Shown piece after piece: positions 25,755-35,000 of a DNA stretch of 64,000 bases. The translations under genes and the position numbers were made by a program. The DNA comes from JBBDIM01 sp040880405 (GTDB taxonomy: Bacteria; Planctomycetota; Planctomycetia; Pirellulales; Pirellulaceae). Position 1 is the first letter of the stretch. The number at the start of each line of letters is the position of its first letter. The stretch lies in the NCBI GenBank assembly GCA_040880405.1, contig JBBDIM010000118.1, forward strand, positions 44,613 to 108,612. Reading direction: 5' to 3'. The notes under the pieces are model-generated. The model worked only from the letters and a program-made list of their open reading frames with translations, did not search any database and was not told the DNA's origin.

Positions 25755-26690
25755 ATGCCGAAAGAATACCATCAGTGTACCTGGGACGCCCCCCTGATCG
25801 ATGACTTGCAATACCTGATCGATCTGGCCGTGCGGGAAGATCTGGGACGGCAAATGGACTGGAGTACCGTCAGTCTGATCCCGGAAGAGGCGGCCGGAGC
25901 CGCCGCAATTGTGGCTCGCCAGTCCGGGATCCTCGCCGGGGCACCTTGTCTGCCGTTGATCATCCAATACCTGGAACTCGACCTCACATGGACCGGTTTG
26001 CTCGAAGATGGGGCCCGCCTGGATGCGGGTACGGTGGTTGGGACCATCGCCGGGAGTGTTCGAGATCTGCTAACTTGCGAACGCATCATTCTCAATTTTC
26101 TCGGCCGATTATCCGGCGTGGCAACGCTCACGGATCGTTACGTCCAGGCGATCACCGAGACCTCCGCCGCGGTGTACGACACCCGGAAGACAACCCCCGG
26201 CTGGCGTCGACTAGAAAAATACGCGGTTCGCTGCGGCGGTGGCACCAACCATCGGGGTGGACTCTACGAAGCGGTGATGCTCAAAGACAATCACCTCGCC
26301 TGGTACCAACAATCCGCCTCTGCCAACGCTAAATTACAAGATCTCGTGCCGATCGTCCGCAAGTTTTTGATCGAGCATTTGGGTGAATCCGAGGGCAATT
26401 CACGCATCATTGAAGTGGAGGTCGACACCCTGGACCAGCTTCGAGATGTCTTGGCAAGTGGCCCCGATATCGTGCTCTTGGATAATATGCATCCCCGCAC
26501 GTTGGCCGAGGCGGTAATCGTCCGCGACGCCGTGAACCCAGACGTCCCGTTAGAGGCCTCGGGAGGTGTCACCTTGGATACCATCCAGGAAATTGCCGTC
26601 TCAGGTGTCGATCGAATTAGCGTTGGTGCGATCACCCACTCGGCTGTCTCGCTCGACTTGGGACTCGACTGGAAGACAAATGAGGGATAA
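25755..26690 (+). CDS. nadC: nicotinate-nucleotide pyrophosphorylase (carboxylating)
   Basis: A 311-residue protein with the NadC signature: AVYDTRKTTPGWR, the YAVRCGGGTNHRGGL stretch binding PRPP and quinolinate, AVMLKDNHL, the acidic EVEVDTLDQL and VLLDNM. It converts quinolinate and PRPP to nicotinate mononucleotide, CO2 and pyrophosphate in NAD synthesis. Length fits the family. It is not in an operon with nadA or nadB here. Start ATG 25755 is the only one compatible with the N-terminal helical region. Confidence 0.95.
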   Translation: MPKEYHQCTWDAPLIDDLQYLIDLAVREDLGRQMDWSTVSLIPEEAAGAAAIVARQSGILAGAPCLPLIIQYLELDLTWTGLLEDGARLDAGTVVGTIAGSVRDLLTCERIILNFLGRLSGVATLTDRYVQAITETSAAVYDTRKTTPGWRRLEKYAVRCGGGTNHRGGLYEAVMLKDNHLAWYQQSASANAKLQDLVPIVRKFLIEHLGESEGNSRIIEVEVDTLDQLRDVLASGPDIVLLDNMHPRTLAEAVIVRDAVNPDVPLEASGGVTLDTIQEIAVSGVDRISVGAITHSAVSLDLGLDWKTNEG

Positions 26691-26891
26691 TCCCCTGCTT
26701 TTTCGGCGGACGCCGCCACCGCTCCGTTATCCCCGCGGCCCCTTCCGCGGTTCTCGCGACCGGACGACTGGACTTGTCGGACTTTTTGGGTCTGGTAAAA
26801 AGAGAGGAACGTCTGTTCCGATTTTTGACTTGGGTAATCGCTGATGGTTGCCTCGGTCACCAGGTCCATCGGTCTCCGGGAAAGTAAAGCT

Positions 26892-27512
26892 ATGAAAATA
26901 TCAATCGTTCCAACGCTCCTCGCCGTCCTCTTTTTTACCGGTTGTGGTGCCACGGATTCCGAGAATCCAAGCGATACGCCCCCAGTTGAGGCTCCCCCCG
27001 CCGCTTCGACCGAAAGTGAAGAGATGGCGGAAGTGGATGGCAAGGTAGGCATCACCCCGGATAACACGCGAATTGAATTCATCGGGGCCCATGCCCCCGG
27101 CAAGACCGAACCGCGTAAGGGAGAGTTCAATAAGTTTATGGGGCACGTCGAACTCGAAGATCAGACGTTGAAGGCAATCCATGTCGACATCGACACCACG
27201 TCGCTGAAGACCGAGATTGAGAAGCTAACCAACCACTTGAAGAGCCCCGATTTCTTCGACGTAAACGAGCACCCTCAGGCGAGTTTCACTTCCACAGCGA
27301 TTCAGGCGGACGGCGAAGGCAAAGCCCAAGTCACCGGTGATCTTACCTTACTAGGAAAAACAGAGTCGATCCAGTTTCCCGCCACTTATTCCACCGAAGA
27401 TGGTCTGAAACTATCGGCCGATTTCATGATCGATCGGACGAAATTCGGCATGGATTACGGTCAGGACAATGTCGAGAAAGAGGTTCAAATCATCATCAGC
27501 GTTGGGAAGTAG
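26892..27512 (+). CDS. YceI-family lipoprotein
   Basis: A 206-residue exported protein. The signal peptide ends in a lipobox-like LFFTGCG, so the Cys near residue 19 is probably lipidated. After an acidic linker the YceI lipocalin-like fold begins: TRIEFIGAHAPGK, HVDIDTTSLKT, LKSPDFFDVNEHPQASF, LTLLGKTESIQFP and MIDRTKFGMDYG. YceI proteins bind amphipathic or isoprenoid molecules in the periplasm. Start ATG 26892 places the hydrophobic core directly after MKIS; the frame continues upstream to 26844. The membrane protein gene follows by 3 bases. Confidence 0.9.
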   Translation: MKISIVPTLLAVLFFTGCGATDSENPSDTPPVEAPPAASTESEEMAEVDGKVGITPDNTRIEFIGAHAPGKTEPRKGEFNKFMGHVELEDQTLKAIHVDIDTTSLKTEIEKLTNHLKSPDFFDVNEHPQASFTSTAIQADGEGKAQVTGDLTLLGKTESIQFPATYSTEDGLKLSADFMIDRTKFGMDYGQDNVEKEVQIIISVGK

Positions 27513-27515
27513 GTA

Positions 27516-28376
27516 GTGCCCTTTTCCCCTCAACTGATGCTGCTCGGATTGCTCTTGCCAGCGCTCGTCGCTGGCTTGAGCTTTTGGCTATTGAAAAAGA
27601 TCTTGCCCGCCGACATGGCGAATCGTTGGGCTCCTTCAATATGCCTAATCGGTGGATTCTTATCTGGATACTTTTTGAGTGACGTCGGTCCCTGGCCACC
27701 CACTTCCCACTGGCACTGGCTGCCGGTTGCCGTTTTTCCCGCGATCATCTTCGGGCCCCTCTCGCGTGAGTTTAAGTTAGGGCCCGCCATGCGGTCATTG
27801 CTTTTCGTGCCTCCCGCGTTTCTCGCGGTTTGGCTATTGGTTCCGACGTGGGACTCGCTCGAACCTTCGCGCCTCGTCCAGATGATTGCTTGGGGCGGTT
27901 TTTTGTGGCTTGTGACGTTGTTACTCGAGCCACTCACCGATCGAATCTCCGCACCACCGCTGGCGGCGGTTTTTACCGGCACCCTACTGGGAGGGGCGAT
28001 CGTCGTTTTCCAGGGCGATTCCGCGCGCTTTGCTCAGGTCCTGCTGACGGCGATGTGTGGCATGGGAGGACTTTTTCTGGCAGTCACCGTGATTGCTCGG
28101 AAGAACCATCTTCTCGGACTTGCCTGCTCGCTGACGTTGCTGGTCGGCGGCTCGATCCTGATCGGACAGGCCAACACGTTCAGCAATGTCCCCTTGGCCA
28201 GCTATCTACTCATAATCCTGGCACCGCTTACGATGTGGATCAGCCGGACCCGCCCGCTCGCACATTGGAGCGAGTCCGCGAAGACCACGGTAACCATCGC
28301 GATCCCGGCGGTTACCTGCCTGGCGGCGATTCTCTTAGCCGAGTGGTTCGAACCGATGTTGTTGGGACGAAGATAG
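27516..28376 (+). CDS. polytopic membrane protein, unknown function (286 aa)
   Basis: A 286-residue protein made almost entirely of hydrophobic segments; I count about nine transmembrane helices between residues 5 and 280. There are no transporter motifs I can identify and few charged residues inside the segments. It begins at GTG 27516, 3 bases after the YceI lipoprotein gene ends, so both are likely co-transcribed. ATG 27537 is an alternative start but would trim the first helix. It converges on the MMPL gene. Confidence 0.65.
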   Translation: MPFSPQLMLLGLLLPALVAGLSFWLLKKILPADMANRWAPSICLIGGFLSGYFLSDVGPWPPTSHWHWLPVAVFPAIIFGPLSREFKLGPAMRSLLFVPPAFLAVWLLVPTWDSLEPSRLVQMIAWGGFLWLVTLLLEPLTDRISAPPLAAVFTGTLLGGAIVVFQGDSARFAQVLLTAMCGMGGLFLAVTVIARKNHLLGLACSLTLLVGGSILIGQANTFSNVPLASYLLIILAPLTMWISRTRPLAHWSESAKTTVTIAIPAVTCLAAILLAEWFEPMLLGRR

Positions 28377-28381
28377 CTCGC

Positions 28382-30616
28382 TCAGATCCCAGGTGTCGAT
28401 CGTTTTCGCGTGAAACAAAAGAGCACCGCCGGCAGAATGAGCAGATCGCAAATCAGCGCCATCAGCAGCAGAGAAAACATCATCCATGCGAACCGAGACA
28501 CGGGGGTAAAAGGGCTCAACGCAAAGACCAAGAGACCCAATGAACATATTAGCGATGTCTGTATCATTGCTAAGCCACAGTGCTCGTAGGCCAAACGAGC
28601 GGCATCTAGGCGGCTTAACCCCTTGGCCAGGCCTCGGTTGAACCACGTGATGTAGTGCAGTGAATCGTCCACCGCGATACCTAAAGCCGCGCTCGCGGTT
28701 AGCAACGTCCCGATCTCAACGCTCACTCCCAAAAATCCCATCAAGCCAAACGCCAAGAGTACCGGCATGATGTTGGGAACCATGCAAAAAACGCCCGTCA
28801 AGACGTTGCGTAGCAGAACAATCATGATCACGGCGATCATGACAAAGGCCAATCCAAAACTTCTGATTAAATCATGGAGCATTTCCGTTTGGGCTTTGAA
28901 AATAAGTGGCACCGAACCTGAGTAGATCGGTTCAACTCCTTGGCGACCTTCGAGTTCCTCCGCAACCGAGTTCCGCAATCGCTGCATTAAGTCGCCGTAG
29001 TTAAGACGATCGGCGGCCCGCACGCGAGCGCTGATTCGCCATAGTTCGTCGCCATCTTCACGTCGCAGGTAGTTGATCTCTTCATACTCAGTGAGGCGTC
29101 CCTCCAATATTTTCCGAATCGACGCGCGCTGCATTACCGCCCGAAACCCCGGCTGATCCGCGGGCGGAATGTTTGGCGCGAAGGTCGCGGCGGACATCGT
29201 GGCGGAGACGCCATCGGTTTCCTCAATGGCTTGCTGCACGGCCTGAAGCACGCGAAACCGCTCGTCGGTGGCGGTTTGCTGAGGGTCGTCGTATCGGAGC
29301 ACGATTTCAATCGGAATCAGAGGCCCGACCTTTTCTTCCAGCCAGTCGTAATCTCGCAGGATTGGGGCATCGGACCCAAACAGGTCGTGAAGTTGGGCGG
29401 AGGTGGAAATCCGCTGCACGCCCACCAGACAAACCAATACCACAACCAATGAGAAAATAAAGATCGGCCAACGCAGCTTTTCGATGGCGATCGCTAACCG
29501 ATCCCAGAGGGGCCTCATCCGCGAAGGACGTTCGCTTCGACCGCGCCACGCTGGTGGGTTAATCGGAAACTTATACATCGCGGCGGGTGCCCATAGTAAT
29601 AATACGAGCGCCGCCGCAATCACCGAGATCGCGGCATACCAGCCGAAGTTTGTCACCGGCTGAATATTGCTGACGGTCAATGAGAACATTCCAACCGCCG
29701 TAGTACCAGCGGAAAGCAGGCAGGGAACCAATGCTGCCCTAAATGCCCAACCCACCGATTCAAAAGAGGACCGCTCAGCCAGCGACTCACGGTAATAATT
29801 CATTAAATGAACACCGGAAGAGATCGCCAGGACATAGGTTAAGTTAGAGGCCAGTGTGAGCACTGAATCCATTTGTTGGCCGGAGAAATACATGATGGCC
29901 ATACTCAACTGCTCACAAAAGATGGCTACCAAAAAGATGAGGATCGTTGCACGAATGCTCCGCAATCCGAGCGCCATGATGGCAAGGCATACGCCGAACG
30001 ACCCTAAGTTCAATTGAGCGAGTGAATTTTTACTTGCCTCGTCAATCGCTACTCCATCTCGTGTCGGGCCTGCGATTACCAGATCTTCGCGCGCTAACCC
30101 TTCAACCGCTTCCGCGCAGCGGTAGGCGTATTCAACGGCCGCGGCGCGATCGACTTCCGCGGCATTTTTCACAATCGCGATGAGGCAGGTATGCTCCCCG
30201 TCCGGGCCGACAAGCCATCCCCGGAGACGCCCAATCGCTTCCTCACGTGGCAAATCGAGTGGTTCCGAGACGAGCGACTCGACCGCCTCCGGCCCCGTCA
30301 ACACCTCACTAAAGTAGTCGGCCGCAGGAGTTTCGGAGGAATCCAGAGCGTCCAGATGCTCTTTGTAGACGGCAATTCTAGGATCTTCGAGCGTGCATCC
30401 TTCCCAACTGATCATCAGCAGTTCGTCCGTACCGAACCGCTCGTAGAACCACATCAGCCGTTGGGTTTCCTCGAAAGAATCAGGGAGCCAGTCTTCAACT
30501 CGATTTTTAATCCCATCGAACGCCGCTTTCGTCCCGTACCCAACGATCGGAGTCAGAGCCAAGAAAAATGCAATGATCCACCAACCGAAACGATCCTGCC
30601 ACGCGGAAGATGTCAT
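28382..30616 (-). CDS. MMPL/RND-superfamily exporter
   Basis: A 744-residue membrane protein. A first helix (residues ~10-30) is followed by a periplasmic domain (~35-205), five or six helices (~208-345), a cytoplasmic loop, another helix near 390, a second periplasmic domain (~410-600) and a last helix bundle (~605-735) containing ALGIAVDDSLHYITWF, the acidic proton-relay-like segment of MMPL proteins. The twofold TM1-loop-TM2-6 layout is that of hydrophobe-exporting RND proteins (MMPL, SSD domain). No membrane-fusion partner is adjacent. It lies 1.4 kb from the PKS cluster on the opposite strand and could export a lipid product, which is inference only. Confidence 0.88.
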   Translation of the reverse strand: MTSSAWQDRFGWWIIAFFLALTPIVGYGTKAAFDGIKNRVEDWLPDSFEETQRLMWFYERFGTDELLMISWEGCTLEDPRIAVYKEHLDALDSSETPAADYFSEVLTGPEAVESLVSEPLDLPREEAIGRLRGWLVGPDGEHTCLIAIVKNAAEVDRAAAVEYAYRCAEAVEGLAREDLVIAGPTRDGVAIDEASKNSLAQLNLGSFGVCLAIMALGLRSIRATILIFLVAIFCEQLSMAIMYFSGQQMDSVLTLASNLTYVLAISSGVHLMNYYRESLAERSSFESVGWAFRAALVPCLLSAGTTAVGMFSLTVSNIQPVTNFGWYAAISVIAAALVLLLWAPAAMYKFPINPPAWRGRSERPSRMRPLWDRLAIAIEKLRWPIFIFSLVVVLVCLVGVQRISTSAQLHDLFGSDAPILRDYDWLEEKVGPLIPIEIVLRYDDPQQTATDERFRVLQAVQQAIEETDGVSATMSAATFAPNIPPADQPGFRAVMQRASIRKILEGRLTEYEEINYLRREDGDELWRISARVRAADRLNYGDLMQRLRNSVAEELEGRQGVEPIYSGSVPLIFKAQTEMLHDLIRSFGLAFVMIAVIMIVLLRNVLTGVFCMVPNIMPVLLAFGLMGFLGVSVEIGTLLTASAALGIAVDDSLHYITWFNRGLAKGLSRLDAARLAYEHCGLAMIQTSLICSLGLLVFALSPFTPVSRFAWMMFSLLLMALICDLLILPAVLFCFTRKRSTPGI

Positions 30617-30764
30617 TGCCAGCCACTTTGAGGATATCAGTTCACTACCGGTACGAGCTCACCGAGAAATTCGAGAGCTGAGCATAACACAAGCAGTCTG
30701 CCTAGAATAGGATAAATAGCGATCAATGGCAAAGGTGTGAATCGAGCGGGCAGGGGGAGTGAAG

Positions 30765-31640
30765 ATGAGAGTAGGGGAGTGGGAAATTGATATCGTTTCG
30801 GGAGGCAGTTTTTTGCACGACGGCGGGATCTTGTATGGGGTCGTTCCCAAGTCGATCTGGCAGACGGTCACTCCCGCCGACGCGCAAAACCTGGTGCCTC
30901 TGACGACAAATTGCCTCCTCGCGCGTTCCGTCCATGGCAATCTGCTGATCGATACCGGGCATGGCGATAAACTCTCGCCACTGGATCGCAAAGCGCATGG
31001 CGTCGAACCTGGCTGGCCTCTTCCTGAAGATTTAGCTCGATTAGGCCTTGCCCCGACCGACATCCGCGCGGTGATCCTCAGCCACTTACACTGGGATCAC
31101 GCAGGGGGTGCCACGTCGCGAACGAAGGAAAATGTCGTTGCCACCTTTCCCAGCGCCACTTATTACGTGCATCGGCAAGAGTGGGCGGATGCGACATCAG
31201 GCTGCGTGGAGCTCTCCGGAGGATACTCGGGGAGTGATTATCTTCCCTTGATGGACGAGGGGAGACTCGTTTTGATCGACCATCTCGCGGAAATAATGCC
31301 TGGTGTCCGCGTCTTCCAGACCGGAGGACATACCCAGGGCCACGTGGCTGTCGCCATCGAATCTCAGGGTGAGGGTATTTTGTACCTTGGTGATGTCGCC
31401 CCGACCGCGGCTCACTTAAGGCGGATGTGGTGTACCGCCTATGACCTGAATCTCTCCCAAACGCGGAAAGTAAAAGCGGAGCTTTTCGGTTATGCCGCGG
31501 ACCGAGGCCTGTGGGTCGTTTGGAATCACGATCCGCAGATTCCGGTCAGCAAAATCGTACGGCATGAGAAGCGAGAATTCATCCTCTCCGAAGCAGTGCC
31601 GCTACGTTCGCCGGAATTCTTGAGGCCGCAATCCCAGTGA
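30765..31640 (+). CDS. metallo-beta-lactamase-fold hydrolase
   Basis: A 291-residue protein with the metal-binding motif HLHWDHAGG near residue 109, followed by the second His in TGGHTQGHV, an Asp in YLGDVAPT and a C-terminal His (WNHDPQ). The length and the N-terminal IDIVSGGSFLHDGG with LIDTGHGDK place it with AttM/AiiA-like lactonases and related MBL enzymes. The substrate cannot be fixed from sequence. Start ATG 30765 has GGGGGAG 5 bases upstream; GTG 30759 overlaps that site. It points toward the PKS gene, 388 bases away, but there is no sign of co-transcription. Confidence 0.88.
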   Translation: MRVGEWEIDIVSGGSFLHDGGILYGVVPKSIWQTVTPADAQNLVPLTTNCLLARSVHGNLLIDTGHGDKLSPLDRKAHGVEPGWPLPEDLARLGLAPTDIRAVILSHLHWDHAGGATSRTKENVVATFPSATYYVHRQEWADATSGCVELSGGYSGSDYLPLMDEGRLVLIDHLAEIMPGVRVFQTGGHTQGHVAVAIESQGEGILYLGDVAPTAAHLRRMWCTAYDLNLSQTRKVKAELFGYAADRGLWVVWNHDPQIPVSKIVRHEKREFILSEAVPLRSPEFLRPQSQ

Positions 31641-32028
31641 GCGGGAACCCCCTCTCGTGGATGCGACTTCCCTAACGCCTTGCAATTCCCACAAATGTCT
31701 CGTGGTTCCCAGGAAAACACAAACCAACCAACCCCCGTTCGGGGGTCATAAAATGCGCAAGCGGGGCACGCCGCCTGTTGCAATTCGCCTATCTTGTGCA
31801 ATCATAGGTTCTCATTGATCTTCCTTCCCAACCTGACGCTATTTTCCCCAAGTTTGCAACAGGCCACGACTTTCCTTTGTCTGGCCTTGTTCGCGACATC
31901 CCGCGATTCATCGGCGGTTGTCCATGCTGGATTGCTAACAACCCCGAGTCCTGTACCAACCATCAATCATTAGTAAGCGGCTTGACTGAGGCGAAGGAGG
32001 TGCCTCGATCAAAGATCAGGATACGCAA
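31641..32028. other. gap before the PKS gene
   Basis: No convincing gene in these 388 bases. A perfect hairpin ACCCCC-gttc-GGGGGT lies at 31731-31746, about 90 bases after the hydrolase gene; it lacks a plus-strand T-run. Near the 3' end, AAGGAGGTG (31994-32002) is a consensus-strength Shine-Dalgarno but stands 26 bases from the PKS ATG. A PKS promoter must lie here, but no clear -35/-10 pair was found. Confidence 0.4.
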
Positions 32029-35000
32029 ATGACGATCTCGACCGATCGAACCGATATTCCGGTGGCGATAGTAGGCATGGCCTGCCGTCTGCCGGGCGCG
32101 GCGAATCTAGACGAATATTGGAAGCTCATCTCCGAAGGATTGTCGGCGGTGGGGGAAGTTCCGCCGGAACGCCTCAACCGCGAGATCTACTACCACCCCG
32201 ACAAAGGAGTTCGAGGCAAAACCTACTCGACGAAAGCCGCACTGCTGGGGGATCGTCTGTTTCACGCGGATCGCTGCCCCATTCCCCAACATCTTCTTGG
32301 TTCGGTCGACAATACCCATCTTCTGATGACCGAAGTGGCAGGGGAGGCCCTACGTCACGCGGGATACGACCCGTTCGAGCTACCCAATCGCAACGTCTCG
32401 GTCTTCATTGGTCACGCCCAGGGGAGTTCTCGGCTGGGTGAGCTTACCTTCCAAACCTACCTGGACGAGGCAATCGCCCTGCTTGAAGAGACCCCCGGAT
32501 TTCAGGATCTGCCCCCCGATCAGCGACAAGCGATCGAGCAGGAACTGATTGACGACCTGTTAAAAACGATTCCCGGCGGCTCGCAAGAGTTTCGCAACCT
32601 GAACTGCAACATGGTTGCCGGAACGGTCGCCAAGGCGTTCGGCCTGAACGGAGCCTGGCTGGCACTCAATTCGGCCTGTGCGTCCTCGCTCCACGCGATG
32701 CTCATGGGGGCACGCGCCCTGCAACGTGGCCGCGCCGACGCGGTAATTGTCGGAGGGGCGTCCGATTGTAAGTCCGACTCGCTGGTGCTGTTTTCCAACG
32801 CCCAGACGCTGACCAAAGACGACAGCCGGCCATTCGACTCCAAGGCGGACGGGCTCGTGATGTCGGAAGGTTATGTGGCCCTCGTGATGAAGACGTTGGA
32901 GCGAGCCATCGCCGACGGCGATCCCATTCAGGCCGTTGTTCGCGGGCTGGGCGTCGCTACCGACGGTCGCGGCAAAAGTCTGTGGGCCCCTCGGAAAGAA
33001 GGCCAGATCCGGGCGATGCACCGCGCCTACCGCAGCGGAGCCGACGCCTCTCGCTTGCAGTATCTGGAATGTCACGCCACGGCCACTCAGGTCGGCGACG
33101 CAACCGAGTTGGAAACGCTTGGTGAAGTGCTTGGGCCGAAATTCCCCGCAGGGAAGAAAATTCCGATCACCAGTGCCAAAGCAAACATCGGCCACTCGTT
33201 GGAAGCCGCCGGCATCGCCGGGATGATCAAGACGGTGCTGTGCATGCAGCACCGACAGTTTCCCGCCGCGATCAATATCCAAGAACTCAACACCAAAGTC
33301 GCTTGGGACCAATCCCCCTTCTTCGTCCCCATGCAGCCCGCCGCGTGGGATGCTCCGGAAGATGGCGGCCCCCGCTGTGCTGCCGTCAATGCCTTTGGCA
33401 TTGGTGGACTCAACATGCATGTGGTGATCGACGAGTATGTCGGACAGTCGACGTCTCAAATTACCGGCTCCGCTCCCACAAGCGAGGAAACCGCCGAGGA
33501 TCGGGCGATCGCGGTTATCGGGATGAGCTGCATTTTGCCCGGTGCGGATCAGCTCGACCGCTTTTGGGAACTCGTGCAAGCGGGCACCGACCCGAAGGGT
33601 GAACCACCCGCCGACCGCTGGTCCGCTCAGGCGAGAAAGAAAGCGGCGGCGGCCGGTTTAGTCCCTCGGGGTGGTTTCATCGAAAACTACGCCTACGACT
33701 GGCGGAAACACAAGGTTCCGCCCAAACAGGTGCTGGAAGCCGATCCACTCCAATTCATGTTCCTGGATGCGAGCGAAAAGGCCTTAACCGATGCGGGCTA
33801 CGATCGCGAATCGATTCCTCGGGAGATGACCGGCGTCGTCGTCTGCACGGAGTTTGGTGGGGATTTTTCCGACCAGCTTGAAATGGGGCTCCGCTTGCCC
33901 GAAATGCAGGCCTATCTCAGCCAGCGGTTGGGCCAGCGTGGTCTATCCACCGACAAGATCAACGAGATCAATCAAAACTTCGGTTCTATCCTGCTTAAGA
34001 AGTGGCCCGCACTGGTAGATGAAACCGGCAGCTTCACCAGTAGTACGCTCGCTTCGAGAATTAGCAAAACCCTCGACCTTAAGGGAGGGGCAGTTGCCAT
34101 CGACAGCGGCGTCACCAGCGGTATGTCGGGCATCGCCCTGTGCATCGATTCTCTGCTCTCTGGCGACAGCGACCTGATGATCTGTGCGGCCGGACAACGT
34201 CGCATGGGGCCCACGATGTACCATGGCCTGCTGGAAGCTGGCATCTTGTCCGCGGAAGGTACGGCCAAGGATGTTTGGGACCCCGATTATCGCGGGATTG
34301 TTCCAGGCGAGGGGGTCGGGGTGGTCGTGCTCAAGCGGTTGGCGGATGCCCGGCGAGATGGCGACCCGATTCGCGCGGTGATCCGTGGCTTAGGCATCGC
34401 GACCGATGAGAACCCCGCAAAAGCGATACGTCTCGCGGTTGAGCGGTCCTCCCAAATGGCAGGCATTGATCTGGCGGACGTCGATTTCATCGATGTCGAA
34501 ACCGATGAGAACGCCACCGTGAGTTCACCCAGCTATGCCGCCCTGGCCGGAGCCCACGTCGGCGACCAGAGACAAAGTCCCCTCAATTTCGCCTCCGCAA
34601 CGGCACAGTTCGGCCAGATGGGGGGCGGTGGTCCGATTCTCGCATTGGTGAAAGCGGTTCTCGAATCGCAGCACAAAGAGGTGGGACGAGGACTCGAAAT
34701 TAAGACCCGACCAGGCAATGCCCCGGAGGCAACCTTCCGAGGAGCGGCCAAGATTCGCCCGCGTGGTCTGGGGGGGGTCGCGACTTGGTCCAAAGGTCAA
34801 GCGTTTTACCTCTTGCTAGACGATGGCTCGCCGGTTCCGCCAAAGTCCCAAATATCTACTCCGGTGTCTGACAAAATCGTAGCGACCCCGCCGACCCGCC
34901 ACTCACAGGAAACACAGACTGCAAGCAAGATTGTGCGTTTTGGCGCACCGAGTCTCGCGGTCATGAGGTCCCAACTTCATTCGGCAGCCGCACACGTTAA

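Noticed and set aside
25755..26690. association of nadC with the ComEA-like gene as a competence locus
   Set aside because: The two are divergent and NadC is a housekeeping enzyme; no other com gene is present.
31526..31801. 91-residue minus-strand frame with CPAC and CGNC, resembling a zinc ribbon
   Set aside because: It overlaps the hydrolase gene by 115 bases, the Cys pairs are in a low-complexity context, and there is no good ribosome-binding site.
32560..33579. 339-residue minus-strand frame opposite KS1
   Set aside because: Shadow of the PKS reading frame; composition of His/Gly/Arg typical of antisense translations.
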